Shown here piece by piece: positions 21,651-31,682 of a stretch of DNA of 64,000 bases. Source of the stretch: Symbiodinium natans (taxonomy: Eukaryota; Sar; Dinophyceae; Suessiales; Symbiodiniaceae); assembly GCA_905221605.1 (NCBI GenBank), contig CAJNDS010001247.1, forward strand, positions 186,001 to 250,000. The letters run 5' to 3'. Positions within the stretch are counted from its first letter, which is position 1; the number at the start of each line of letters is the position of its first letter. The notes under the pieces were generated by a model. The model was not told the origin of the DNA, ran no database searches, and saw nothing but the letters and a program-made list of their open reading frames with translations. The translations under genes and the position numbers were made by a program.

Positions 21651-21727
21651 TTGATAGAACTAGAGGATGAAAAGAATCCGGTGCCTCTGCCGGGAAAAGG
21701 GGAGGAAGCAAGCTGCAAGACATGCGG
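21651..21727 (+). CDS. Exon H1 of a multi-exon plus-strand gene
   Basis: Starts just after an IE-1 element (CTAAG acceptor). 25 codons beginning LIELEDEKNPVPLPGK, then CKTC; donor GG|GTTTTAG. Confidence 0.65.
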
Positions 21728-21755
21728 GTTTTAGGGTTTAGGGTTTAGGGTTTAG

Positions 21756-21812
21756 GGTCCCTCGCTCCTGTTGGTCAAAGTTGTTACAGAGTTGTTCATT
21801 TCATCAGTTCAG
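21756..21812 (+). CDS. Exon H2
   Basis: Acceptor TTTAG is the last telomere-type unit. Joins H1 in phase (G-VPRSCWSKLLQSCSF); canonical donor GTATGT. Confidence 0.65.
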
Positions 21813-22065
21813 GTATGTGTGTGTATAGAGAGAGAGAGAGGAGCATTGTAGGTCAATGTGTACACGCAACATGGTAAACACCAGTCAAATCAAATGTTCA
21901 GACATTGCATGAGGATGTATGTATGTATGTATGTATGTATGTATGTATGTATAAAATATGTATGTATGTATACATATATCCAAACGCATTGTTCACATAA
22001 AAGCCCTGAACTAGTACACACGAAATCCGAACCCCAAAGCCTAAGCCCTAAACCCTCTTCCCAAG

Positions 22066-22214
22066 GCACGTGGCCAGGACTTCGGCTTTATCGGGCGCAG
22101 CCGAATGCGCTACCGAAAGTGTTCCTCACCATGTCGACAGGCACCCGTTAAGTGCGCTCTACCTGCAGTATCTCTTGTTACGCTTGCAAGATGTTGGTGC
22201 GCCTGAATATCTCT
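22066..22214 (+). CDS. Exon H3
   Basis: CCCAAG acceptor. Joins H2 in phase (R-HVARTSALSGAAECA, later LYLQYLLLRLQDVG); 49 codons. Ends at GTACAT within an (AT)n tract. Confidence 0.65.
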
Positions 22215-22242
22215 GTACATATATATATATATATGTGTAAAG

Positions 22243-22343
22243 ATGTCGAGAGTTGTGTTTTCCATGGTGCCGGGGTACTTCTTGAAGAAGACCAATACCC
22301 TAAAGCAAACCCGATCACAACCCGGACAGCGCAAAAGCAATGA
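22243..22343 (+). CDS. Exon H4, terminal, with stop
   Basis: AAAG acceptor; joins H3 in phase if a 28-nt (AT)-rich intron is removed (Y-VESCVFHGAGVLLEE), ending at TGA 22341-22343. A repeat-length frameshift in one exon would look the same. The following 300 bp are AT-rich without telomere repeats, as expected for a 3' end. Confidence 0.55.
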
Positions 22344-22713
22344 ACAAAAAAGCACAATCATAGTCGTAGCAATAGTTATGATACGTAGTCATGATAAGAG
22401 AACTACAGTCCCCTCAGAACCTTAGTAAGAATAACACTTTTAGTATTCCCTTGGGCTTTACATAAAATAGTTAAAAAAGAATTCCTGAAAGGCCCATAGA
22501 AAACTGACAATAATCAGCATCATGGTGGAAATACAGGGGTCGGACTAATTACTAATCGTATTTCATTAGGGCCCTTTGATAAATGTACTACAAAAAACCC
22601 AAAAACCACATTCTAAGTACTTAAGCCCCTGTAGTAGCCCTAAACCCTAAACCCCAAACCCTAAACTCTAAATCCCAAAACCGTGTTCTAATTCTTCCGG
22701 CCCCTATATGAAG

Positions 22714-22781
22714 CGGCTCGGCCTGTGGTTGCCACCGTGACTCGTGGCGTCTGGGCGCTGCCGGCGCGCGGGGCACGGCTG
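22714..22781 (+). CDS. Candidate exon
   Basis: TGAAG acceptor; ARPVVATVTRGVWALP; donor GTGGGC. Confidence 0.45.
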
Positions 22782-23212
22782 GTGGGCCCTGGTTGGTTCT
22801 GAATGCGGATTTAGGGTTTTGAGTTTAGGGCTCAGGGTTTAGGATTTCAAAACGAAACCCTGGCAAACCCTAAACCCTACAAACCCTAGAAACCATAAAG
22901 ACGGGCTTAGCAAACACTATTACAGCCCTAAACCCCATACATCATACAAACAGTCGGCTTTTGCCTAGGGTTCCAAGTATGGGTCCTTGATTTATTATAT
23001 ACCCTGAAATACACTCTACAAAATACGGGCCCCTACGTCGGATCCGGATAACAGGAACCATACGAAGGGTCCACAATTCCAACCTTAGCTGTGGAGCTGT
23101 TGGGGCTCTATAGGGTGTTTAATTAGGGCTGATAGGGCATGCAGTGGCTTTCAGGGCTTATCTGGTGTATAGTCTTGTGGAAGCACAAGATGTATACATA
23201 TATGGAATTATG

Positions 23213-23305
23213 GGTAGTTCTCTAAATTAGGGTCCCTTTTTTGGGATGTTTTGTTAAAGGGTGTTGGCTTATCATGGGAACCCAAAGAAAGGGACCCTAA
23301 TTTCA
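23213..23305. mobile_element. IE-15
   Basis: AAATTAGGGTCCCTTT to AAAGGGACCCTAATTT. Confidence 0.7.
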
Positions 23306-24118
23306 ATGTGGGGCTTGCAGGGTTTATGTCGTTTACGGAGCTTTTGGGGGGGGGGCCTGGTCTTTGGGGGTACTTGGAGACCTCAAACACCCCCACCCCG
23401 CAGCCCGCGGTTCTGGGTTTGAGGGTTGCAGGGTTCGAGGGTTTGAGGGTTGTAGGGCTTCAGGGTGTTAGTTTTAGGCTTTTTGAGGTCTTACCCCCTC
23501 CCCCCCTCCCTCCCCCCGCCTGCGGGCCGCAGCACTGGTGGTCCTGGCTACAAGCTTGCCAGGATTCGGAACCCTAAACCATAAACCCAAAACCCTGTAA
23601 ACCCTAAACCCTAAGCCCTAAACCCCAAACCCAAAATCCAGTAAACCCTAAACCCTGTAAACCCTAAACCCTAAGCCCTAAACCCTGTAAACCCTAAACC
23701 CTAAGCCCTAAACCCAAAACCCAAAATCCAGTAAACCCTAAACCCTGTAAACCCTAAACTCCACATCTTAAGTGTGGGACTCAGGGTTGCTCAAGCTCGG
23801 AGTTTAGGGTTCAGGGTTTGTAGGGCTTGTAGGCTCGAGGCTTTCGGGATTGGGGTCCTAGAAGAAATTGAAGGTTTAGGGTTTAGGGTTTAGGGTTTAG
23901 GGTTTAGGGTTTAGGGTTTAGGGTTTGGGGTTTGGGGTTTAAGGTTCAGGGTTTAGGGAGTAGGGTTTCGAAATTCAGGACTCAGAGTCTGGGGCATTGT
24001 CTTGGTGTCCAGGCGGTTTGGTGCCAGGGGGCTTAGGGTTTAGGGTTTGGGGTATAAGGGTCTTATCTGGAGTACACTCCCTGAATCTGTGAGAGGTGTG
24101 AGGACTTCTATGGCTTAG

Positions 24119-24161
24119 CGCTGCAGGGGTAGTACCCGAGAACTAAAAGCACGTCCACCTG
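24119..24161 (+). CDS. Candidate exon
   Basis: GCTTAG acceptor; RCRGSTRELKARPP; donor GTTAAAGG. Confidence 0.4.
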
Positions 24162-24420
24162 GTTAAAGGAACCCTAAAGCCTAAACTAAGCCCTAAAGCC
24201 TAAAGCCTAGAACACTGAACACCCCTAAACCCTAAAACCCCTAAACCCTGAAAACCCCCTAGACCCTAAAAACCCCTGGACCCTAAAACCCCAAAATCCT
24301 AAAGACCCCTAAAACCTAAAAAACCTAAAAACCCCTAAACACCCCTAAACCCTAAACCCCCCTAAACCCTAAACCCTAAACCCTAAACCCTAACTGCAGC
24401 CTCCCCCAGCTTTGACATAG

Positions 24421-24468
24421 GAAGCCATGGCAGGCCGTCGATGTCGGAGGAGGGCCTCCGGGGCATGG
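24421..24468 (+). CDS. Candidate exon
   Basis: Pyrimidine-rich stretch and ACATAG acceptor after a CCCTAAA array; SHGRPSMSEEGLRGM; GTTTAG donor. Confidence 0.5.
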
Positions 24469-24911
24469 GTTTAGGGCATAGGGCCAGGGTTTAGGGTTTA
24501 GGGTTTAGGGTTTAGGGTTTAGGGTTTAGGGTTTAGGGTTTAGGGTTTGGGGCACTATATCGAGTTGTGGGGTTTAGTTTATAGGGCTTAGCTTACAGGG
24601 TTTATATCGTATGGTGTGTATGGTTGATGGGTTTCAGGGAATAACCTGGTTGTCGGTTCACATGGTTAATAGGGTTTAGGGTTAAGGTTTAGGGATTAGG
24701 ATTCAGGGTTTCGGGTTTAGGGTTTCTACCGATTTAGGGCTCATATAGAGTTCGGGGCGACCTTGCGCCCGCCACCCCAAAGCCATAACCCTGAACCCGG
24801 CCGAAATTGAGACCCAAATCCCCATTAGGGTGTCGGGTTCAAGGTTCAAGGTTCAGGGTTCAGGGTTTAGGGTTTAGGGTTTAGGGTTTAGGGTTTAGGG
24901 TTTGCTGAAAG

Positions 24912-25019
24912 TCCACCCCCCTCCCCTCCCCCGGCATCCCTCACAACCCAACACCTTGAGCCCCAGAAGCCCCCCCAACCCCAAGCCCCTTACCCGGTAC
25001 GCCATAAAGCCTATACAGG
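24912..25019 (+). CDS. Candidate exon I1
   Basis: GAAAG acceptor, 35 open proline-rich codons (SPPPASLTTQHLEP), ends at the IE-1 donor ACAGG|GTGG. Confidence 0.5.
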
Positions 25020-25132
25020 GTGGGGCCCCCTTACTCACTGTAGTTAAGGGACTTATAACCTAACGTAGGGTCCTTATAACCCAATTTAGGGCCCTCATAA
25101 CTCTACTTATAACTAGGGGGCCCCACCCTGTA
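25014..25132. mobile_element. IE-1 copy 6
   Basis: Intron 25020-25133 between phase-matched exons I1 and I2. Confidence 0.85.
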
Positions 25133-25133
25133 G

Positions 25134-25178
25134 AGCCCGCAAACACCAACTCCCCCGCCCGTCCCGCATAAAAAGGGG
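25134..25178 (+). CDS. Candidate exon I2
   Basis: Starts after the CTGTAG end of IE-1; continues I1 in phase (G-ARKHQLPRPSRIK); donor GCTTAGGG. Confidence 0.45.
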
Positions 25179-25398
25179 GCTTAGGGTTTAGGGTTTGAGC
25201 AAAAACGGCAAAGCACAGAATCCTGAGACCCTGAACCCTATCTCTTTTCAGTTTACCCTGTACCCAGAGACCCGGAGAAACAACAAACAACGAAGCCCAA
25301 AATCCTACTCCTTAAACTGTTGATACCCCACAACCCTCAACCTCCCTTCCTCAGAACCTAAACCCTAAACCCTAAACCCAAAACCCTAAGGCCTTCAG

Positions 25399-25461
25399 GC
25401 GGTCCTGCGGCAAGGAGATTGAAGGTCTATGGCTGGATCTAGGGCTACAATGGCAACTAGG
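25399..25461 (+). CDS. Candidate exon
   Basis: CTTCAG acceptor; RSCGKEIEGLWLDLGL; donor GTTGAGG. Confidence 0.55.
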
Positions 25462-25880
25462 GTTGAGGTTTACCCTAAACACTAAACCCTAAACCCTAAA
25501 CCCCAAATATAAACCGCAGGTATACGGTTTTAGGCTTGAATGTTTAAGTGTTGAGGCTTGAAGGGTTCAAGGGTTTAGAGTTTTAGGGTTTGGGGTTTAA
25601 GCTGGAGGGCGGAGTAGGGATGCAAGCACTAGCGGAGTTTAGGGCTCCATAGGGTTCTTGGCTTAGGGTTTAGGGTTTAGGGTTTCGGGTTTCGGGTTTA
25701 GGGTTTAGGGTTTAGGGTTTAGGGTTTAGGGTTTAGGGTTTAGGGCTTAGGGTTTAGGGTTTAGGGTTTAGGGTTCAAGGTTTCGGGTTTAGGGTTTGAA
25801 GGGTTTATGGCTTTGTTGAGGGTTCTGCAGGGCAGCGGGGATCTTTGGGGTTTAACGTCTTTAGGCCAGAGTGTTGAGGG

Positions 25881-26119
25881 GTAAGAGCCCCAATGATAAG
25901 TCTACTTATACCCTACTAGGGGCACTTGGGGGGCTTATACGTGCAGTTACAATTCGGGCCCAGGGTCTGGGATGTTCCCCCTATTTCCCCCTTATACTAA
26001 TAGTCCTTAATCCGGATTATAGCACCCCCTATTATGATCCGTGTTAAGGACTGTTAGTAAAAAGGGGGGGGGGGGACATCCCAACCTAGGGATATATCAG
26101 TACCCATGAACCTCCAAGC
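25881..26119. mobile_element. IE-3 copy with IE-4 nested
   Basis: Left end eroded; right end CATGAACCTCCAAG intact; IE-4 inserted at 25968-26085. Confidence 0.7.
25968..26085. mobile_element. IE-4 copy nested in IE-3
   Basis: GGGATGTTCCCC to GGGGACATCCCAA, with an expanded G run. Confidence 0.75.
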
Positions 26120-26327
26120 AGACCCTTGGGTGGAGGTCGGGGAGTGAGGAACCCTAAGCCCTAAACCCTAAACCCTAATCCCTAAACCCTAAACCCAAAA
26201 CCCAAACCCTAAACCCTAAACCCTAAACCCAAAACCCAAGCCCTAAACCCTAAACCCTAAACCCGAAACCCTAAACCCTAAACCCTAAACCCTAAACCCT
26301 GATGTGGTACCCCGAAATTGTGCAAAG

Positions 26328-26369
26328 GTTGCCGAGTCACCGTCACCAGACCCAAGAGCAACCTACAGG
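26328..26369 (+). CDS. Candidate exon before IE-1
   Basis: GCAAAG acceptor; CRVTVTRPKSNLQ; ends at the IE-1 donor. Confidence 0.45.
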
Positions 26370-26487
26370 GTGGGGCCCCCTTACTATACTAACTGTAGTT
26401 AAGGGACTTATAACCTAACTTAGGGTCCTTATAACCCAATTTAGGGCCCTTATAACTCTACTTATAACTAGGGGGCCTCACCCTGTA
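26364..26487. mobile_element. IE-1 copy 7
   Basis: Full length, CTGTAG at the right, directly after the exon at 26328-26369. Confidence 0.85.
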
Positions 26488-26488
26488 G

Positions 26489-26575
26489 GAATAACAAAAA
26501 AAGTTCCCCTTTTGGTATGAAGGGGCGTGTAAGGGAACCCAAACCCTCAGAAAAAAAGGGTAATGAGGGCCTGAT
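26489..26575. mobile_element. IE-9 related, partial
   Basis: Shares CCCCTTTTGGTATGAAGGGG and AGGGAACCCA; abuts the IE-1 copy at 26364. Confidence 0.45.
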
Positions 26576-26607
26576 CTGGGTCCTGAACCCTATAAATCCT
26601 CGACCCT

Positions 26608-26681
26608 AAACCCTTCTCCGGTTCCTAGAACTCTTCTTGTTGGTTAGTTCTCCGGTTCCTAGAACTCTTCTTGTTGGTTAG
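26608..26681. repeat. Tandem duplication of about 35 bp
   Basis: TTCTCCGGTTCCTAGAACTC...TTGGTTAG is present twice in a row, identical by eye. Confidence 0.85.
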
Positions 26682-26703
26682 TGAAGCCCTCGCTGTCAGA
26701 CAG
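26682..26703 (+). CDS. Candidate short exon J1
   Basis: GGTTAG acceptor; KPSLSD; donor GTCTAAG. Phase fits J2. Confidence 0.35.
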
Positions 26704-26722
26704 GTCTAAGAACCAACTTAAG

Positions 26723-26768
26723 CGGCGGAGCGCCTTGTAAACCACTAGCTGAGCTGGGTCAACCCGGG
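26723..26768 (+). CDS. Candidate exon J2
   Basis: CTTAAG acceptor; joins J1 in phase (S-GGAPCKPLAELGQPG); donor GTTTAG. The antisense RCC1-like gene begins right after, so it would sit in the next intron. Confidence 0.5.
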
Positions 26769-26796
26769 GTTTAGAGTTTAGGTTTTAGGGTTTAGG

Positions 26797-26886
26797 GTTG
26801 AGCTGCTCTTCTACGGTACTTCTGTCGCCGCCCCAGCGGCTAAAGCCCCAGGTCACGAAAGATCCATCAGCCCGGATCGCAGACTC
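26797..26886 (-). pseudogene. Degenerate 3' remnant of the RCC1-like repeat gene
   Basis: Directly after the TGA the same frame continues with another VTWG-type unit and EEQL, then runs into telomere-type repeat. This shows the coding repeat array was once longer. The end of the array was lost to a premature stop and a junction with TTTAGGG/CCCTAAA sequence. Confidence 0.6.
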
Positions 26887-28380
26887 TCATAGATTTTCCA
26901 TGTTCTTGAGCTGCTCTTGTACGGCACTGCTGTCGCCGCCGTGTTCGGCATCACCCCAAGTCACCACACATCCATCAGCTCGGACTGCAGCAAATGCATG
27001 TTTAGAAGCTTGCACCTGCTGCACATTCTTCAGCTGATCTTGTACGGCACTGCTGTTTCCGCCAGAGACAGGAAGGCCCCACGTCACCACACATCCATCG
27101 GCCCGGATCGCAGCAAACGCCCCATAAGTAGCTTGAACCTCCTGTACTTTCTTCAGCTGATCTTGTACGGCGCTGCTGTCGCCTCCGCACGCGGCATCAC
27201 CCCAGGCAACCACAGATCCATCAGCCCGAATGGCGGCAAAAGCTGAAAATGAAGCTTGCACCTGCTGCACGTTCTTCAGCTGATCTTCTACGGCACTGCT
27301 GTCGCCACCGTAGAAAGCGTTGCCCCAAGTCACCACAGATCCATCGGCCCGGATCGCAGCAAACGCCCCACACGTAGCTTGCACCTCCTGCACTTTCTTC
27401 AGCTGATCTTGTACGGCGCTGCTGTCGCCGCCAGAGCTTGCCAAACCCCACGTCACCACAGATCCATCAGCCCGGATCGCAGCAAATGCCCGTTCAGAAG
27501 CTTGCACTTGCTGCACGTTTTGCAACTGATCTTGCACGGCGCTGCTGTCCCCGCCAGAGTTTGCTAAACCCCACGTCACCACAGATCCATCACCGCGGAC
27601 CGCAGCAAACGCCTGTGCAGAAGCTTGCACGTGGTTCACGTTCTGGAGCTGCTCCAGTACGGCGCTGCTGTCGCCGCCCCAGCGGCCAGAGCCCCAGGTC
27701 ACCACAGATCGATCAGCCCGGATGGCAGCAAATGCCCCTTGAGAAGCTTGCACCTGCTGCACGTTCTTGAGCTGCTCTAATACAGCACTGCTGTCGCCGC
27801 CCCAGAGGTGATAGCCCCAGGTCACCACAGATCCATCAGCCCGGATCGCAGCAAAAGCTGCGAAGGAAGCCTGCACCTGCTGCACGTTCTTGAGCTGCTC
27901 TTGCACGGCACTGCTGTCGCCTCCGTGTGCAGCATGGCCCCAGGTCACCACAGATCCATCAGCCCGGATCGCAGCGAATGCTTGCTCAGAAGATTGCACC
28001 TGCTGCACGTTCTGCAGCTGCTCTTGCGCGGCACTGCTGTCGCCACCCAAGTCGGCCGGGCCCCAGGTCACCACACGTCCATCAGCCAGGAGAGCAGCAA
28101 AGGCAGCACCAGCACTGTCGTCGGCGTCCAGAGCGAACTTCGAAGCTCTAACTCGGACCTGTCCGACATGCAGGGTCAGCATGTCGTTGTCTTGTAAACG
28201 CGCTAGCTTCACTGTGCCTCCGGAAAGCGCGTCGCCAGAAGCTGCGAGCAGCCTGCCCTTGCCAACTCCTAGAGCGCCCTGGGCCCTTCGGCTCAAGCTG
28301 CTGACAGACTCTTCTGGCTCCGTTGCCAAAGTCACGCTCGCGCCGCTCAGGAGGTACACCTGGACGGAAATCGACGACAT
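26887..28380 (-). CDS. RCC1/HERC-like repeat protein, intronless, 497 aa
   Basis: Single open frame from ATG at 28380 to TGA at 26887. Residues 1-80 look like a ubiquitin-like beta-grasp module (starts MSSISVQVYLLSG). From about residue 95 there are ten tandem units of about 41 residues, each with a core like ADGSVVTWG followed by GGDSSAVQ and QVQAS; the nucleotide repeats are about 123 bp and very similar, which suggests recent unit duplication. Such repeats normally fold as a beta-propeller blade array; related dinoflagellate proteins are usually annotated as RCC1 or HERC-like, but the reaction or partner is unknown. The stop interrupts a further degenerate unit that continues in frame (SAIRADGSFVTWG) until a CCCTAAA block cuts it off near 26800. 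The gene lies antisense inside a gap between plus-strand exons. Confidence 0.85.
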   Translation of the reverse strand: MSSISVQVYLLSGASVTLATEPEESVSSLSRRAQGALGVGKGRLLAASGDALSGGTVKLARLQDNDMLTLHVGQVRVRASKFALDADDSAGAAFAALLADGRVVTWGPADLGGDSSAAQEQLQNVQQVQSSEQAFAAIRADGSVVTWGHAAHGGDSSAVQEQLKNVQQVQASFAAFAAIRADGSVVTWGYHLWGGDSSAVLEQLKNVQQVQASQGAFAAIRADRSVVTWGSGRWGGDSSAVLEQLQNVNHVQASAQAFAAVRGDGSVVTWGLANSGGDSSAVQDQLQNVQQVQASERAFAAIRADGSVVTWGLASSGGDSSAVQDQLKKVQEVQATCGAFAAIRADGSVVTWGNAFYGGDSSAVEDQLKNVQQVQASFSAFAAIRADGSVVAWGDAACGGDSSAVQDQLKKVQEVQATYGAFAAIRADGCVVTWGLPVSGGNSSAVQDQLKNVQQVQASKHAFAAVRADGCVVTWGDAEHGGDSSAVQEQLKNMENL

Positions 28381-28872
28381 GACGCGGCCTCAAGCGCCCG
28401 GCGGCGCCATCGAACCAAAGACTTCTCAGACAGCGTTTGTTTGCCACTTTCCTTTTCAGCCATAAACCGTGAAACCTTAGGTCCACACCTGATTCAATAC
28501 ATTATGCGGGTTACAATTGTTTATGAAAACTTACTTAGAATATGTGTATATTTACATGTTTACTCTTGTCTACATGTATATGTCTGTATGTGTTCTTATA
28601 CATGTGTACCTATTAACCCTAAACCCTAAACGCTAAACGCTAAACCCTTCACCCTAAACCCTGAACCCAGTCCCTACTTCTAAGCACCCTGAGCCTTGAA
28701 GTCGAAGGAAGGCGTCAGGATTGGGGCCTACAGGCTGCCAAGCCTCTAGCACAGGCTCACACCCATCACCTAATACAGGGTCCTGAATAATTCGAATAGG
28801 GTTTAGGGTTTAGGGTTTCATTAGGGTTTAGGGTTGAGGGTTTAGGGTTCAGGGTTTAGGGTTTGGCAGTAG

Positions 28873-28970
28873 GCGGCGTGCAGCGTGGGCAGCCGCTCCG
28901 GACCCGCGGGAGACGTGAGCTATTTCGTGTGAGCGGGTTTCCAGACCATGGGCGCGTGCACCACTTGGAG
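28873..28970 (+). CDS. Candidate exon K1
   Basis: GTAG acceptor; open over 32 codons (RTRGRRELFRVSGFPD, then HGRVHHLE); ends at the GAG|GTTCATG donor of an IE-3 element. Confidence 0.5.
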
Positions 28971-29179
28971 GTTCATGTTACTTATTAACCAAACTTATAC
29001 TTGTTAGGGGGTTCAGGGTTTAGGGTTTTGGGGTTTAGGGTCTAAGTTTAGGGTACTTATTCATCAGTTGTAAGTGCACTTATCACCCACTTATAAGCCC
29101 CTTAAGTGCCCGAATAAGGTTCATTATAAGCACAGCGACAAGTACACTTATCATTTGTCAATAAGTACCCCCCCAAACC

Positions 29180-29276
<97 letters not shown>

Positions 29277-29353
29277 AAAGAATACAAACCCTAAAACCCT
29301 AAACCCTAAAAGCACAGTTCTCATTCGTGAATAAGTACCATGAACCTCCAAGC
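28963..29353. mobile_element. IE-3 copy with telomere block and long poly(A)
   Basis: Both ends intact; holds a TTTAGGG block near 29010-29055 and 90 or more A at 29181-29273 followed by CCCTAAA units. Confidence 0.8.
29181..29273. repeat. Long poly(A) tract
   Basis: About 92 A, inside an IE-3 element. Confidence 0.95.
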
Positions 29354-29405
29354 AGCGATCATGGCCATCTGCGGCTTCCCACAGAGCGCGCGGTGGCTAT
29401 ACAGG
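29353..29405 (+). CDS. Candidate exon K2 between IE-3 and IE-1
   Basis: Bounded by the CCTCCAAG end of IE-3 and the ACAGG|GTGG start of IE-1. 53 nt open in all three frames (for example SDHGHLRLPTERAVAI). Confidence 0.55.
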
Positions 29406-29603
29406 GTGGGGCCCCCTTACTATACGAACTGTAGTTATAAGGGACTTATAACCTAACTTAGGGTCCTTATAACCCAATTTAGGGCCCTTATAACTCTACT
29501 TATAACTAGGGGGCCCCACCCTGTAGACCCTAAACCCTAAACCCTAAGTTAGGTTATAAGTCCCTTAACTACAGTTAGTATAGTAAGGGGGCCCCACCCT
29601 GTA
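29400..29603. mobile_element. IE-1 composite, two copies joined through CCCTAAA
   Basis: A complete copy (29400-29525) is followed by about two CCCTAAA units and the right half of a second copy. Together they form one candidate intron, 29406-29604. Confidence 0.85.
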
Positions 29604-29604
29604 G

Positions 29605-29648
29605 GAATGCAGGGTTCCGGGCCTATGAAGCCTAAGGCACGGACCCGA
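29605..29648 (+). CDS. Candidate exon K3
   Basis: Follows the CTGTAG of a composite IE-1. In one frame it continues K2 (G-MQGSGPMKPKART); donor GTTGAAC. Confidence 0.4.
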
Positions 29649-29689
29649 GGTTGAACTAGCGCTGTGCATGTCACCCTGGGGATATTGTA

Positions 29690-29830
29690 GGGTTTAGGGT
29701 TTAGGGTTTAGGGTTTAGGGTTTAGGGTTTAGGGTTTAGGGTTTAGGGTTTAGGGTTTAGGGTTTAGGGTTAAGGGTTTAGGGTTTAGGGTTAAGGGTTA
29801 AGGGTTGAGGGTTGAGAGTTTTGGGTTTAG
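29690..29830. repeat. TTTAGGG array
   Basis: About 16 units, then TTAAGGG and TTGAGGG variants. Confidence 0.95.
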
Positions 29831-30024
29831 GGTTTTGGGTGTATAGCTTGGTATCTAAGAATCTTCAAGAGTGCATGTTCCTGCTCCAATGTCACCATGG
29901 TCGCGTCCTGCCCTCTCAACTCTAAATTCTAAAAAGTTCTAAACCCTGAACCCTAAACCCAAAACCCAAAACCCCTGAGCCTAAACCCCTCGAAAAACCT
30001 AAGAACCCCTTCCGCCATGCGCAG

Positions 30025-30124
30025 GTCCTTGATCTGCGCCTCGTCACTGGAGTCGGAGATGTGTCCTGCCGCTTGGATCATTGAGGTTCCGACCCGTCTT
30101 TGGATGTTAAGTCATACACTTCCG
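30025..30124 (+). CDS. Candidate exon before IE-4, GA donor
   Basis: GCGCAG acceptor, 33 open codons (SLICASSLESEMCPAA...), ends CCG|GATGTTCC at an IE-4 copy. Confidence 0.5.
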
Positions 30125-30235
30125 GATGTTCCCTCTTATGTGAATAGTCCTGTTATCGGGATTATAGTACCGCCCCCCCCCCCCCCCCCCCCCCCCCAAA
30201 GTCATATACTAACAGTGCACATAGGGATTGTGAGA
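30121..30235. mobile_element. IE-4 copy, partial
   Basis: CCGGATGTTCCC start and internal TAGTCCT motif, a C homopolymer inside; right end lost. Confidence 0.55.
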
Positions 30236-30318
30236 CAAGGGCTAGGGATTTGGGGAACTGTAGGGCGGGACTAGTGGCATCCAAATTGAGCATTGCAGGG
30301 TTTAGGGTTGCATACCAG

Positions 30319-30370
30319 GTTACCCCGGAGAAGACGGGGCGCCCGCTGTTCTGCATAATTGTTTACTTAG
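30319..30370 (+). CDS. Candidate exon
   Basis: TACCAG acceptor; YPGEDGAPAVLHNCLL; CTTAG|GTTCATT donor. Confidence 0.5.
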
Positions 30371-30820
30371 GTTCATTCAGCCTGCTTAAGCCCTAAACCC
30401 TAAACCCTAAACTCTAAACCCTAAAGGGCATCCTAGCCTAAAACCTAAACACTAAACCTAAAGCCTACAATTCTCATCCTGACCCCAAGCCCTGAACACG
30501 CGACACGAAAACCAACAAAACAAAGACTCTATAACCCCTAACCCCCCCAAAACAGTCCTAAAGCTCAAACAGACCGAAAGCCATACAACCCTAAACCCTA
30601 AACCCTAAAACCTAGCCCAAAACTCTAACCCAAAACCCTAAACCCTCAACACAAAACCCTTAAAGACCTTGACATCCCAAACCCTGAACCCGAAACCCCC
30701 AAATATCAGGGCCTTGAAAAATTGGAATAGGGTGTTAGGGGCGATTACAGTATGAACACTAGATGGGGTATTACAGGGTTTAGGGTTTAGGGTTTAGGAG
30801 GGAAACATCGGGAACGCTAG

Positions 30821-30886
30821 GGAATGCTATTGGACCCCATTTTTACGCCCGTTCGCGAGCACCGATGGAAGGGGCTCAACGCGGAG
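30821..30886 (+). CDS. Candidate exon L1
   Basis: CGCTAG acceptor; NAIGPHFYARSRAPME; GGAG|GTTTGG donor. Confidence 0.6.
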
Positions 30887-31051
30887 GTTTGGGGTTTAGG
30901 GTTTAGGGTTTAGGGTTTAGGGTTTAGGGTTTAGGGCTTGCTCCCCTGACTTTTGCTCTGTCTTGGTTTCATGTTGCGTGTTGTTGCTTGGCCATTTTGC
31001 TTGGCTTAAGCAAGCCTTCGGGTTTTGGGATTTAGGGTTCGTCAGGGTTAG

Positions 31052-31080
31052 GGAACCGGGCCAAGGGCAAGCTCGAAACC
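31052..31080 (+). CDS. Candidate exon L2
   Basis: GGTTAG acceptor; joins L1 in phase (G-NRAKGKLET); donor GTGCCC. Confidence 0.45.
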
Positions 31081-31599
31081 GTGCCCTAAACCCTAAACCC
31101 TAAACCCTAAACCCTAAACCCTAAACCCTACGGCCCAAAGCTCACAACTCAAACACCCGACCGGGAGTCCTATCACCCCTAAGCACCCTAGAACCCTAAG
31201 GCTTAGGGTTTAGGGTTTAGGGTTTACTGTAGGGCTTTAGAGTTTTAGTAGCGTTTTGGGGCTTCAGGGTTTTAGATGTTTAAGCCCCGAGGCAGCCCTC
31301 TAATGCCCGGTTTCAGGCTTAGGGGTGTTTGGGGCTCAGGGTCCCCGTAACCCTGGAAGCCCTGTAACCCAGAACCCTACACCGCCCTATAGCCCTAAGC
31401 CCCGATGTAGCCCTCTATTAGGGTTGAGGGTCCCTATAGCCCCTGTAACCCCAGAACCATACACCAGAACTCTAAACCAGAACCCTGAACCAGAATCCTA
31501 AACCCTGCGAACCTAACACCCTAACACCCTGACAACCTAAACCCTGAACCCTAAACCCTAAGCCCTAAACCCGAAACCCAGATCCCTTCAGGCCTTCAG

Positions 31600-31682
31600 A
31601 TCGTGGTGAGGCCTGGCATTCAGAAGTGAAGGGCAGAAACACCGCCAATACCAAAGCAAAGAATAGCAAACAACAGAAACAT
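31600..31682 (+). CDS. Candidate exon M1
   Basis: CTTCAG acceptor, 27 codons (RGEAWHSEVKGRNTAN), CAT|GTAAAC donor. Confidence 0.55.

Noticed and set aside
27256-28465. Plus-strand frames opposite the RCC1-like gene
   Set aside because: Antisense shadows of the 123-bp coding repeats; the minus frame has the recognisable motif.
29074-29351. Poly-Lys and poly-Phe frames
   Set aside because: Translation of the poly(A) tract.
30985-31015. Text resembling a dinoflagellate spliced-leader relic (GGCCATTTTGCTTGGCTTAAG)
   Set aside because: It needs a 3-nt insertion and further mismatches, and no gene start follows.
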